Source of the DNA: Methylobacterium mesophilicum SR1.6/6
GTDB lineage: Bacteria > Pseudomonadota > Alphaproteobacteria > Rhizobiales > Beijerinckiaceae
Direction: 5' to 3'
NCBI RefSeq assembly: GCF_000364445.2
Contig: NZ_CP043538.1
Location: 2,859,612 to 2,923,611 of the forward strand
Length of the DNA: 64,000 bases
Part shown: in pieces, positions 55,358 to 63,632 of the stretch
Numbering within the stretch: the first letter of the stretch is position 1
Layout of the letters: each line of letters opens with the position of its first letter
The notes under the pieces: model-generated
Told to the model about the DNA's origin: nothing
Databases searched by the model: none
The model's input: the letters and a program-made list of their open reading frames with translations, nothing else
Position numbers and translations under genes: made by a program

Positions 55358-56920
55358 TCATGCCCTGTCCGCCGGCACAAGCCGCCCGCAGACCAGCTTC
55401 GCGGGCCGGTCCTGGGAACCATCCGGGCCGGTCTCGTCGCGCGCTTGGATCTCCGTCACGGTCTCGGGCGGCCGGGCGTCGGCCTCGGGCTTCACGAGCC
55501 GGGCATCCCGAGTCCCGGGCGGCGGCGCGTCCGGCCCGGAATGCCGGGTGTGTCCGGCCTTCTTGAAGGCGGTGGCATCTTCGACCTCGGCGTCGGCGGC
55601 GCAACCCCAGTCGAGGGGCTCGTCCTGCACGTAGCGCTTGCCCAGCCGCCAGGCTGTCTCGGCCTTGGCGAGTTCCGCGCCGAGATAGAATGCATGGGCG
55701 CCGTCGCTGGCCACATCGAGATCGGGGAAGAAAGCCATCGCGTCGGTGCCGACCCTATGGATGTCGCGGTTGTAGACGTGGATCCCGTCTTTCGCGACCG
55801 CGATCCGGTAATTCGGGTCGCGCACCTCCGCAGCGGCTTGAACGACCTCTTCCGCAGTTTGCACGAAGGGGCGCTTGTCGTGCACGGCGAGAAGCGCCCG
55901 CCCGTAACCCTTGGGCAGCGCCGAGTCCGCCTTCGCCGCGTACATCACCCGCCGGGCCGCATCGTGCTCCTCGATGGTGCGGCGGGTGTGGTTGGAGACC
56001 TGGACGATCAGCACGTTGCCGATCGACAACTCCGAGCACATGCCGACGAGCAGCGCGGTCACGCCAAGCGAATCCGCCTCGGTCAGCTCGGTGAGATTGC
56101 CGGTGCCCATCATCATGGCGATGTCGGGCCAGCGGGCGCGAGTCTCGCGGTAGCGGGCGATGGAATCGACGAAGCCGTGATGGATCGGCTCGAGGATCGG
56201 ATCCGCCAGGAACGGCCGACCGGCCTCCAGCATCCGCGCGATGGCGCGATCGAGGGAGGGAAGGTCGTCCGGCCGCGTGGGAACGAGGATCGGCACCGCA
56301 TCGGTCTCGAAGGCGAGATCCAGGGTCTCCTCGTTCAGGCTCAGCAGATAGTCGGCCCCGGCGCCCGCACCGCGGGCGAGTTCGTCCCGCGAGAAGGAAT
56401 CCACGCTGACCTTGAGGCCGGCTTTCTTCAGTGCACGGACGGATTCCTCGAGGTGCGGGAACGGCGTGTCGGGCAGGCCGCCGAGATCGATGACGTCCGC
56501 GCCGCGCCGGGCGAGGTCGAGCCCCTTCGCCAGGATCTCCGCGACGCTCATCTTCGAGGCATCGACGATCTCGGAGAAGATCCGCAGATCGTGGCGGGAG
56601 AGGTCGACCTTGCGGGCGGTGAGCCCGAGCCAGGCCGGGAGGTCGACCACCTCGTCGGGGCCCCGCTCCACCGGCACGCCGAAATGCGCGGCGAGATGCT
56701 CCGGGTTGGCCCGGCAGCGTCCGGGCAGGATGACCCGGGTGGCCCCTTCCGGCAGCGCGACGCGGCGGCGGATGATCTCCTCGGTCATCAGCGCCGCGAC
56801 CTTCACGCCGGCATCCGCGATGCTCCAGCGGAACCGGTCCGGCAGGCCGGCCGCCACTTTCTCCAGGCGCGCGCGGGCGAGGCGGCCCGTGACGAAGACG
56901 ATGTGCTCGGATGCGCTCAC
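55358..56920 (-). CDS. Dihydropteroate-synthase-like protein of C1-carrier biosynthesis
   Basis: A 520-residue protein. The central part (about 165-370) has the TIM-barrel layout of dihydropteroate synthase-related proteins (GADVIDLGGLPD, VSVDSFSRDELARGAGAGADYLLSLN, FLADPILEPIHHG). The N-terminal 150 residues are a separate domain (HIVFVTGRLARARLEKVA). The family is shared by methanogens and H4MPT-using methylotrophs. A role in forming the pterin-arylamine part of methanopterin, or in methylofuran, is proposed in the family; I cannot tell which. It overlaps the kinase gene by 4 bases. Confidence 0.82.
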   Translation of the reverse strand: MSASEHIVFVTGRLARARLEKVAAGLPDRFRWSIADAGVKVAALMTEEIIRRRVALPEGATRVILPGRCRANPEHLAAHFGVPVERGPDEVVDLPAWLGLTARKVDLSRHDLRIFSEIVDASKMSVAEILAKGLDLARRGADVIDLGGLPDTPFPHLEESVRALKKAGLKVSVDSFSRDELARGAGAGADYLLSLNEETLDLAFETDAVPILVPTRPDDLPSLDRAIARMLEAGRPFLADPILEPIHHGFVDSIARYRETRARWPDIAMMMGTGNLTELTEADSLGVTALLVGMCSELSIGNVLIVQVSNHTRRTIEEHDAARRVMYAAKADSALPKGYGRALLAVHDKRPFVQTAEEVVQAAAEVRDPNYRIAVAKDGIHVYNRDIHRVGTDAMAFFPDLDVASDGAHAFYLGAELAKAETAWRLGKRYVQDEPLDWGCAADAEVEDATAFKKAGHTRHSGPDAPPPGTRDARLVKPEADARPPETVTEIQARDETGPDGSQDRPAKLVCGRLVPADRA

Positions 56921-57492
56921 GCCGCGGCCCTCGCGGTGACCGGAACCGGGCCGCTAGGTCCCCAGATCTCGATCCGCCCTGCATAACGCGCCGCGAAACT
57001 CGGGAAGGCGGCGTCCACCAGCCCATCCTGAGCGAGCGCCGCGGCATCCTGCGCCGGTGCCGCGTCGCGGGACTTCACCAGCACGCAGCTTTCCGCGTCG
57101 ATCCGGCCCGCGAGCCAGAGCGCGAGGCTGTCGGAGGTCACGTCCCAGGTCTCGGGGATATCGGGATGGCCGGCCCGCAGCCGGCGCGGGTTCCACACGC
57201 GCGCGGTGGCCGATCCGGCCTCGGCCCAGGGCTCGAAGGTCTGGACGAGTCGCGGCTCGATCCCGCGGAAGATGCCGGCCGCGTCACTCATCGCGTCCAG
57301 CGCCCGGCGGTGGGCTTCGGCGTCGCTGAAACCCTCCCGCATCTGCGCGGCCCGCACGGCACCCGCGAATGTGCCGCCCCCCGGCACGATGATGCAGCGC
57401 CCATGCGTGCCGTCCGCGAGCCGAGCCAGCAGCGCGCGCCGGCGGTGGGGATCCGCTTCCAGGCTCCCGCCGACCTTGACGATCACCGTCAC
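56917..57492 (-). CDS. Amino-acid-kinase-fold protein, methylofuran-associated (MfnE-like)
   Basis: A 191-residue protein. VIVKVGGSLEAD, IIVPGGGTFAGAVRAAQ and WDVTSDSLALWLAGR are amino-acid-kinase landmarks. In methanogens the related MfnE phosphorylates the furfuryl phosphate made downstream of MfnB, giving a diphosphate for methanofuran. GTG at 57492 overlaps the mfnB stop (GTGA), which sets the start. It probably acts in the cytosol in the same route here. Confidence 0.8.
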   Translation of the reverse strand: MTVIVKVGGSLEADPHRRRALLARLADGTHGRCIIVPGGGTFAGAVRAAQMREGFSDAEAHRRALDAMSDAAGIFRGIEPRLVQTFEPWAEAGSATARVWNPRRLRAGHPDIPETWDVTSDSLALWLAGRIDAESCVLVKSRDAAPAQDAAALAQDGLVDAAFPSFAARYAGRIEIWGPSGPVPVTARAAA

Positions 57493-58190
57493 GCGGCGTC
57501 CCGCCGGCTGGGCCGCAGGGCACGCAGAGCCTCGGCGATCCGTAGGGGATCGATGCCGTTGCGCCGGTCGAAGTCGCGGCACAGGCCGCCGCGGAATCCG
57601 AGGTAGTCCGATCCGTGTCCCGCCAGGATCGGAATATCGATAGCCCGCAGCGAGCCCGCGAGACCGCTCATCAAGTGGTGGCGACGGCAGGCGGCGGTGA
57701 AGGCCGCCAGATCCTCCGGCGCGGTCAGGTCGGGCAGACGGACGCCGCCCTTGCCGGCCGTGTCGATCATGGCACCCGCGAAGCCCGCTTCCGCCAGGGC
57801 GGGCACCAGCGTGGCGGCGGGTCCGTCCTCCGCGAAGAGCACGGCAATGAGCCGTCCCGGCGCCGCAGCGGCCAAACCGGCGAACGCCGACTTGTCCCGT
57901 CGGCGGGGCGCATCGAGGCCAGCCTTCACCCAGTCGACCCCGGTCGCCGCCATGGCGGCGACGGCCGGCGGCGTCGGGTCGGCCACGGCGCTCGTCTCGC
58001 TCGCGCCGGCGACCCGGCCGACGATCTCGCGGACGATATTCGGGTCGAGGGCGCCAAGGGCCCCCCGTTCGGGATCCTTGGCGTCGATCAGGTCGGCGCC
58101 AGCGAGCCGCGCGACCTCGGCCTCGGCCGGATCGCGGACGCTGACCAGGAGGCGCGGGTGGGAATCGACTTTGACGTGGGACGCGGGCAC
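57489..58190 (-). CDS. mfnB: (5-formylfuran-3-yl)methyl phosphate synthase (MfnB)
   Basis: A 233-residue TIM-barrel enzyme of the DUF556 family. Family marks are LLVSVRDPAEA, DLIDAKDPERGALGA (with the Lys that forms a Schiff base), VDWVKAGL, MIDTAGKGG and DYLGFRGGLC. MfnB makes the furan phosphate from two glyceraldehyde-3-phosphates. In Methylobacterium the product goes to methylofuran, cofactor of formyltransferase/hydrolase. It starts 27 bases after the DUF3280 gene. Confidence 0.88.
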   Translation of the reverse strand: MPASHVKVDSHPRLLVSVRDPAEAEVARLAGADLIDAKDPERGALGALDPNIVREIVGRVAGASETSAVADPTPPAVAAMAATGVDWVKAGLDAPRRRDKSAFAGLAAAAPGRLIAVLFAEDGPAATLVPALAEAGFAGAMIDTAGKGGVRLPDLTAPEDLAAFTAACRRHHLMSGLAGSLRAIDIPILAGHGSDYLGFRGGLCRDFDRRNGIDPLRIAEALRALRPSRRDAA

Positions 58191-58217
58191 GGTGGACTCA
58201 ACTTGTGACGGAACGCC

Positions 58218-58760
58218 TCACGATCTTCCGGGCAGCGGCTCGGCGAGAAGGCGGTTCTTCACCACCCAGCGCATGGCGTGAGCCCAGGTATCGTCGGTGT
58301 CGGCCCTGATCGTCACCTGTCCGCCCCGCACCACCTTGCCGGTGCCGGCCTCGGCGATGGAGACGTTCAGGTTGAAGATCTGACCGGACCCTTTCTCCAC
58401 ATAACCCGTCACGACGAGGTCCGCACCCAGGCTCTTGCCGATATCCGTCGCGCAGCCGTTGCACTTGTAGAGCGGTCCTTCCTTGGCCACGACATCGGCC
58501 TTGGGCGCCGTGTCGACGATCTCCAGGCCGGCCTGATCGTGGAGAGCCTTGCGCAGCTCGTCGGTGACGAGCGCGAGCTTCTTGGTGTCGGCTGGTCGCG
58601 CCCGGGCGCCATATGAGGCGCCGGGATCGAACAGCTCCACGGGGAAGACGGCCGCCTTGTCGGCCGCCTGCGCGGCGCCGGGCAGCGCGGCTCCGAGCGC
58701 GACGAGCCCGCACGCGGCCGCCACCCGGAGGGTCAGGTGACGCATGGTCAGGAGACGCAT
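58218..58760 (-). CDS. DUF3280 exported protein
   Basis: A 180-residue periplasmic protein with a signal peptide ending AAQAADKA. ADTKKLALVTDELRKALHDQ, YKCNGCATDIGKSLGADLVVTGYVEK and GQVTIRADTDDTWAHAMRWV fit the DUF3280 (DUF2380-like) family. A CNGC pair of cysteines (about residue 99) is notable. Function unknown; relatives travel with PQQ-dehydrogenase loci. First gene of the minus-strand operon, divergent from lutA. Confidence 0.78.
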   Translation of the reverse strand: MRLLTMRHLTLRVAAACGLVALGAALPGAAQAADKAAVFPVELFDPGASYGARARPADTKKLALVTDELRKALHDQAGLEIVDTAPKADVVAKEGPLYKCNGCATDIGKSLGADLVVTGYVEKGSGQIFNLNVSIAEAGTGKVVRGGQVTIRADTDDTWAHAMRWVVKNRLLAEPLPGRS

Positions 58761-58944
58761 GGGCGGTGCCTTCCTCTCGCAGTCCTGCCACCCGGTTCGG
58801 CGGCATCAATTCCGGCATAGGTCGGGCGAAGGGTCAATTTGGCAATGTACTTCGGGCCTTCGCTGACCCAGGACGGGAACGTGAACGTGGGGACCACCGG
58901 CCGCGGTTGAGCGACCGGAGCGGAAGCTGATAGAGGCCGCGCCT
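58761..58944. promoter_or_regulatory. Divergent promoter region between the methylofuran operon and the lut operon
   Basis: A 184-base gap that must drive both operons. I see no strong inverted repeat or consensus -35/-10 pair. Lanthanide or methanol response is expected from the gene content but no operator can be pointed out. Confidence 0.4.
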
Positions 58945-60171
58945 ATGCACGATCCTGCACTCGAGACCACCGTCCGGCGTCCGACATGGCGGCGCGCAGC
59001 GCTCGCCGTGCTCGCGCTGGCGCCGATCCCCGCCTGGGCGCAGCAGCCCGCACCCCAGCCGATCGATACCCATGTCGGCCTGATCTACCGGCCGCAGCCC
59101 GCACCATCCTCCTACGATGCCGAGGCGGCGCCGGAGGACGAGGGGCTCGCCGGCGCCAAGATGGGCATCAACGACAACAACACCACCGGCCGATTCACCA
59201 AGCAGACCTACGCCCTCGACGACGTGGCATTGACCGACGACAAGGCCGATCCGGTGGCGGCCGCAAAGGATCTCGTTGCCAAGGGCGTGCGCTACCTCGT
59301 TCTGGCGCTGCCCGCAGACGCCGTCCTGGCCGTCGCGGACGCGGTGAAGGATTCGGGCGCCGTGGTGCTCAATGCCGGCGCGCCCGACGACCGCCTGCGC
59401 GGGGCCGATTGCCGGGCCAACGTGTTCCACATCCTGCCGTCGCGGGCCATGCTGACCGATGCCCTGGCGCAGTACCTCACCGTCATGCGCTGGCGGAAGC
59501 TTTTCCTGATCGTCGGTCCGACGGAGGCCGACAAGGCCTATGCCGACGCGGTGCGCAATTCGGCGCGGAAATTCGCGCTGAAGATCACCGCCGAGAAGCC
59601 CTGGACCTTCGGTCCCCTGGCCAAGGCGCGGGGCGACACGCCCACCCGCGCGGAGGCCATGGTCTTCACTCGCGGCCTCGACTACGACATGGCGATCGTC
59701 GCCGATGAAGAGGGCGACTGGGGCGATTACGTCCCTTACCGCACGGTCGATCCCCGGCCGGTGGGCGGCACGCAGGCGCTGACGCCGACCACGTGGTCGC
59801 CCGTGCTGGAAACCTGGGGCGCCGCGCAGGCCCAGAATCGCTTCCGCCGGCTCGCCGGTCGGCTGATGCGGCCGCTCGACTATCAGGTCTGGGCGGCGGT
59901 GCGCACGGTCGGCGAGGCCGTCACCGCCAAGAAGACCAACGACCCGGCGGTCATCGGGCCCTACCTCGTCGAGCCGGACTTCACGCTGCCGGCCTACAAG
60001 GGCGTGCCGCTGAGCTTCCGCCCCTGGGACCACCAGCTGCGCCAAGCGATCATCGTGGTTCAGCCGAAAGCGCTGGTCTCGGTGGCGCCGGAGCAGGGCT
60101 TCCTGCACCAGCGCACGCCCCTCGACACGCTGGGCGTGGACCTCCCGGAGACGACCTGCAAATTCAAATGA
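58945..60171 (+). CDS. lutA: ABC transporter substrate-binding protein of the lanthanide uptake cluster (LutA)
   Basis: A 408-residue periplasmic protein with an N-terminal signal (WRRAALAVLALAPIPAWAQ). The fold is the branched-chain-amino-acid/amide type binding protein (VALTDDKADPVAAAKDLVAKG, AVVLNAGAPDDRLRG). Acidic, Asn-rich stretches (GINDNNTTGRF, DEEGDWGDY) could help bind a metal or metallophore. In M. extorquens lutA is the periplasmic binding protein for Ln3+ import. Gene order with the next six genes matches lutA-lutG. Confidence 0.85.
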   Translation: MHDPALETTVRRPTWRRAALAVLALAPIPAWAQQPAPQPIDTHVGLIYRPQPAPSSYDAEAAPEDEGLAGAKMGINDNNTTGRFTKQTYALDDVALTDDKADPVAAAKDLVAKGVRYLVLALPADAVLAVADAVKDSGAVVLNAGAPDDRLRGADCRANVFHILPSRAMLTDALAQYLTVMRWRKLFLIVGPTEADKAYADAVRNSARKFALKITAEKPWTFGPLAKARGDTPTRAEAMVFTRGLDYDMAIVADEEGDWGDYVPYRTVDPRPVGGTQALTPTTWSPVLETWGAAQAQNRFRRLAGRLMRPLDYQVWAAVRTVGEAVTAKKTNDPAVIGPYLVEPDFTLPAYKGVPLSFRPWDHQLRQAIIVVQPKALVSVAPEQGFLHQRTPLDTLGVDLPETTCKFK

Positions 60172-60292
60172 CACCCCCGCCTGCGGCGATGTCGAGCGGC
60201 ACCGACCCTCGCAACGCGCGGAAATCGCACTACAATTGGCTGACGAGAACGTCCCGCGAGGACGTCGGGAAGTCGCAAGGGAAGGGAATGGC

Positions 60293-61276
60293 ATGAGCCG
60301 CCGCGTCGAGGCAGGTCTGAGCGTGTTCGCCCTCGGTGCGTGGTTCGCCCTCTGCGGGCCGGCCGCCGCCTACACGGCCTACATCACCAACGAGAAGGGC
60401 AATTCCGTCAGCGTCATCGACACCAATACGATGGCCGTGACCGCGACCTGGAAGGTGGGCCGCCGCCCGCGCGGGGTGACCGTGTCGAAGGACGGTAAAG
60501 AGCTGTTCGTCTGCGCCAGCGACGACGACCGTATCGACGTGCTCGACACGAGTTCCGGCAAGGTCGTGCGCTCGCTGCGCTCCGGGCCGGATCCGGAGCA
60601 GTTCATCCTCGATGCCTCGGGCAATCCCCTCTACGTGGCCAACGAGGACGACAGCCAGGTCACCATCATCGACATCGAGAAGAACAAGGTGCTGGCCGAG
60701 GTGCCGGTGGGCGTCGAGCCGGAGGGGATGGGCCTGTCGCCGGACGGGAAGATCCTCGTCAACACCTCCGAGACGACCAACATGGCCCACTTCATCGACA
60801 CGAAGACCTTCCAGGTCATCGACAACGTGCTGGTGGATGCCAGGCCGCGCTTCGCCGAGTTCACCGCGGACGGAAAGTTCCTCTGGGTGTCCGCTGAGGT
60901 GGGCGGCACAGTGAGCGTGATCGACGTGGCCCAGCGCCGGGTCGTCAAGAAGATCACCTTCAAGATTCCGAGCGTGAACGACGAGGCGATCCAGCCGGTC
61001 GGCATCCGGATCACCAAGGACGGAACCAAGGCCTTCGTGGCGCTCGGTCCAGCCAACCGGGTCGCGGTGATCGACGCCAAGTCCTATGAGGTCGAGAAGT
61101 ACCTGCCGGTGGGCCAGCGCGTCTGGCAGCTCGCCTTCACGCCGGACCAGAAGATGCTGTTCACCACGAACGGCACCTCCAACGACGTCTCGGTGATCGA
61201 CGTGGCCGCCGAGAAGGTGGTCAAGAGTATCCCGGTCGGCCTGCTGCCCTGGGGCGTGGCGATCTCGCCGAATTGA
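60293..61276 (+). CDS. lutB: YVTN-family beta-propeller protein of the lut cluster (LutB)
   Basis: A 327-residue exported propeller. Signal peptide about 1-24 (GAWFALCGPAAAYTA). Repeats such as NEKGNSVSVIDTNTM, SKDGKELFVCASDDDRI, SPDGKILVNTSETTNM give six to seven blades. Its position second in the cluster matches lutB of M. extorquens. Similar in plan to the propeller at 53255. GGGAAGGG precedes ATG 60293. A metal-handling or dehydrogenase-assembly role is inferred, not shown. Confidence 0.78.
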   Translation: MSRRVEAGLSVFALGAWFALCGPAAAYTAYITNEKGNSVSVIDTNTMAVTATWKVGRRPRGVTVSKDGKELFVCASDDDRIDVLDTSSGKVVRSLRSGPDPEQFILDASGNPLYVANEDDSQVTIIDIEKNKVLAEVPVGVEPEGMGLSPDGKILVNTSETTNMAHFIDTKTFQVIDNVLVDARPRFAEFTADGKFLWVSAEVGGTVSVIDVAQRRVVKKITFKIPSVNDEAIQPVGIRITKDGTKAFVALGPANRVAVIDAKSYEVEKYLPVGQRVWQLAFTPDQKMLFTTNGTSNDVSVIDVAAEKVVKSIPVGLLPWGVAISPN

Positions 61277-61342
61277 TCCCGGCTGACACGGACGCCGCAA
61301 CGGACAGGCCGCGGAAGCCGCGACCGAAGGTTAGGGAACGAC

Positions 61343-61777
61343 ATGACGCGTATGTTTCAGACGGCGGCCCTGGCTCTGGCGGGGCTGCTCGCGGCCGGGG
61401 CGGCCAATGCCCTCGACCTGACCAAGAAGCGGGAGAACCTGCCGGATCTCGTGCTGGGCGACGATCAGGGCAACGATTTCGTGGTGGAGAACAAGGACAT
61501 CACGCTCGAGTCCGGCAAGGCCTATCGCCTGCGCATCGTCGCGAAGGGGCGCCAGGAATACAAATTCTACGCGCCGGAGTTCTTCCGGTACATCTGGTTC
61601 AATCAGATCGTGATCGAGCACAAGGAGATTCACGGCGGCGGACCGCCCGATCACCTCGAGTTCGATGATCCGGGCGAGATCGCCATCGAGTTCGTCGCCA
61701 TCAAGCCCGGCACCTACACGTGGGAGGCGCGCGGCTTGGAGGCGAAGGGCATGACTGGCACGCTGACGGTGAAGTGA
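61343..61777 (+). CDS. lutC: Exported cupredoxin-like protein of the lut cluster (LutC)
   Basis: A 144-residue periplasmic protein with a signal peptide (ALALAGLLAAGAANA). The beta-rich body FVVENKDITLESGKAYRLRIVAKGRQEYKFYAPEFF and closing GTYTWEARG suit a cupredoxin-like fold, but the usual Cys-His copper site is absent; His and Glu residues in EHKEIHGGGPPDHLEFDDPGE could bind another metal. The third place in the lut operon suggests lutC. TGATG overlap with the next gene. Confidence 0.72.
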   Translation: MTRMFQTAALALAGLLAAGAANALDLTKKRENLPDLVLGDDQGNDFVVENKDITLESGKAYRLRIVAKGRQEYKFYAPEFFRYIWFNQIVIEHKEIHGGGPPDHLEFDDPGEIAIEFVAIKPGTYTWEARGLEAKGMTGTLTVK

Positions 61778-62019
61778 TGCGCGTGATCTTGCTGGCCGCG
61801 TGCCTCGTCCTCGCGACCCCGGCCCTGGCCGCCGACGACGCCTCTTCCTGCGCCGAGGGCATCACGATGATCCGTGACGCTCTGGCTCTGAACCCGCCCG
61901 AGGCCGCGATCCCGAAGCTTAAGAAGGCCCTGCGCGTGGCCGAGCGCGAGCAGAAGGAGGGCGAGTTCGACGAGTGCCTCGACGCCGTCGCCGATGCCCG
62001 GAAGGTCCTGGGCCGATGA
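61777..62019 (+). CDS. lutD: Small exported protein of the lut cluster (LutD)
   Basis: An 80-residue protein with a signal peptide (MRVILLAACLVLATPALA) and a short helical mature part with two cysteines (SSCAEGIT and DECLDA). Its fourth position matches lutD. It overlaps both neighbours (TGATG and ATGA), so it is co-translated with the ATPase gene. No known domain. Confidence 0.68.
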   Translation: MRVILLAACLVLATPALAADDASSCAEGITMIRDALALNPPEAAIPKLKKALRVAEREQKEGEFDECLDAVADARKVLGR

Positions 62020-62765
62020 GCGGCGGGGACGCGGCGGCGCTCAAAGTCGATCACGTCGGCCACCGCTTCGGCAGCCGCGCCGCCCTCGACGACGTGTCGC
62101 TCACTGTTGAGCGCGGGCGCTTCGCGGCGCTTCTCGGGCCGAACGGCGCGGGCAAGACAACGCTATTCTCGGTGATCACCCGCCTCTACAACAACCAGAC
62201 CGGGCGGGTGTCGATCTTCGGGCACGCCCTGGACCGCGAACCCTCCCGCGCGCTCGCACGCCTCGGCGTGGTGTTCCAGGCCCGGACGCTCGACACCGAC
62301 CTCACCGTCGAGCAGAATCTCCTGTATCACGCGAGCCTCCACGGCATCGCCCGCGGCGCCGGGAAGGCCCGCGTCGGCGTGCTGCTCGACCGGGTCGGCC
62401 TCGCGGACCGGCGCCACGACAAGGTGCGGACGCTCTCCGGCGGCCAGTCGCGCCGGATCGAGATCGCCCGCTCGCTGATCCACCGGCCGGACCTTCTGCT
62501 GCTCGACGAGCCGACCGTCGGTCTCGATCTGGAATCGCGGGCCGACATCGTGGCGATCGTGCGTGCGCTGGTGCGCGAGGAAGGCCTGTCGGTCCTGTGG
62601 GCGACCCACATCTTCGAGGAGATCGCGCCCGAGGACGACGCGGTCGTGCTCCACCGCGGCCGGATCGTCGCCCGCGGCCGGGCAGGCGACATCGGCGCGC
62701 CCGGAGAAGGCTTGGCGGAGGCGTTCCGCCGAATCGTGGCCGAGCCGGGGAGGGCGGCGGCATGA
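62016..62765 (+). CDS. lutE: ABC transporter ATP-binding protein of the lut cluster (LutE)
   Basis: A 249-residue ATPase. Walker A GPNGAGKTTL (41-50), Q-loop VFQARTLD, signature LSGGQSRRIEIARS (140-153), Walker B LLLLDEPTVGLD (160-171) and an H-loop WATHIFEE are all intact. It energises transport with the following permease, as LutE does in lanthanide import in M. extorquens. Starts at ATG 62016. Confidence 0.88.
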   Translation: MSGGDAAALKVDHVGHRFGSRAALDDVSLTVERGRFAALLGPNGAGKTTLFSVITRLYNNQTGRVSIFGHALDREPSRALARLGVVFQARTLDTDLTVEQNLLYHASLHGIARGAGKARVGVLLDRVGLADRRHDKVRTLSGGQSRRIEIARSLIHRPDLLLLDEPTVGLDLESRADIVAIVRALVREEGLSVLWATHIFEEIAPEDDAVVLHRGRIVARGRAGDIGAPGEGLAEAFRRIVAEPGRAAA

Positions 62766-63619
62766 GGGCCGGTTCAGTTCCGCACGGCCGCATCGGCCGC
62801 CTCGATGCCGTCGGTTACCTGATATGCCTCGGCGGAATCGTACGCCGTGAACTGTTGCGCTTCTTCAATCAGAAGGAGCGGTTCTTCTCGGCCCTGGTCC
62901 GGCCCCTGGTGTGGCTTTTCATCTTCGCGGCGGGCTTCCGCAACACGCTGGGCGTCTCCATCGAGCCGCCCTACCAGACCTACGTGCTGTACGAGGTCTA
63001 CGTGGTCCCCGGCCTCGCCGTGATGATCCAGCTGTTCAACGGCATGCAGTCGTCCCTGTCGATGGTCTACGACCGCGAGGTCGGCTCGATGAAGGTGCTG
63101 CTGACCTCGCCCTATCCGCGCTGGCTGCTGCTGCTCGCCAAGCTGATCGCTGGCGTCGCGGTCTCCGTCGTCCAAGCCTACGCCTTCCTGGCTGTGGCCT
63201 ATTTCTGGGAGACCGATATCCCCCCGCTGGGCTACCTGACGGCGCTTCCGGCCTTCCTGGCCACGGGGCTGATGCTGGGCGCGATCGGCCTGTTCCTCTC
63301 GTCGCTGGTGCGTCAGCTCGAGAATTTCGCCAGTGTGATGAACTTCGTGATCTTCCCGATGTTCTTCGCCTCCTCGGCGCTCTACCCGCTGTGGCGGATC
63401 CGGGAATCCTCCGAGACTTTGTACTGGATCTGCGAGCTCAACCCGTTCAGCCACGCGGTTCAGCTCGTCCGCTACGCCCTCTACGTCCAGTTCGAGCCGG
63501 TCGCCTGTGCCGTGGTGGTGGGCGTGACGCTCGCCTTCTTCGGCATGGCGGTGGTCGCCTACGATCCCGGCCGCGGCATCATGGCCCGCCGGGGCGGCCC
63601 GGCCGGCGAGACCACCTGA
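62762..63619 (+). CDS. lutF: ABC transporter permease of the lut cluster (LutF)
   Basis: A 285-residue ABC-2-type permease with six hydrophobic segments (SALVRPLVWLFIFAAGF, VYVVPGLAVMIQLFNGM, RWLLLLAKLIAGVAVSVVQ, LPAFLATGLMLGAIGLFLSS, FVIFPMFFASSALYPLW, VVVGVTLAFFGMAVVAY). ATGA overlap with lutE. ABC-2 permeases usually export, so its use in an uptake cluster is worth noting. Confidence 0.85.
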   Translation: MRAGSVPHGRIGRLDAVGYLICLGGIVRRELLRFFNQKERFFSALVRPLVWLFIFAAGFRNTLGVSIEPPYQTYVLYEVYVVPGLAVMIQLFNGMQSSLSMVYDREVGSMKVLLTSPYPRWLLLLAKLIAGVAVSVVQAYAFLAVAYFWETDIPPLGYLTALPAFLATGLMLGAIGLFLSSLVRQLENFASVMNFVIFPMFFASSALYPLWRIRESSETLYWICELNPFSHAVQLVRYALYVQFEPVACAVVVGVTLAFFGMAVVAYDPGRGIMARRGGPAGETT

Positions 63620-63632
63620 TGGAGTCCGTCCG

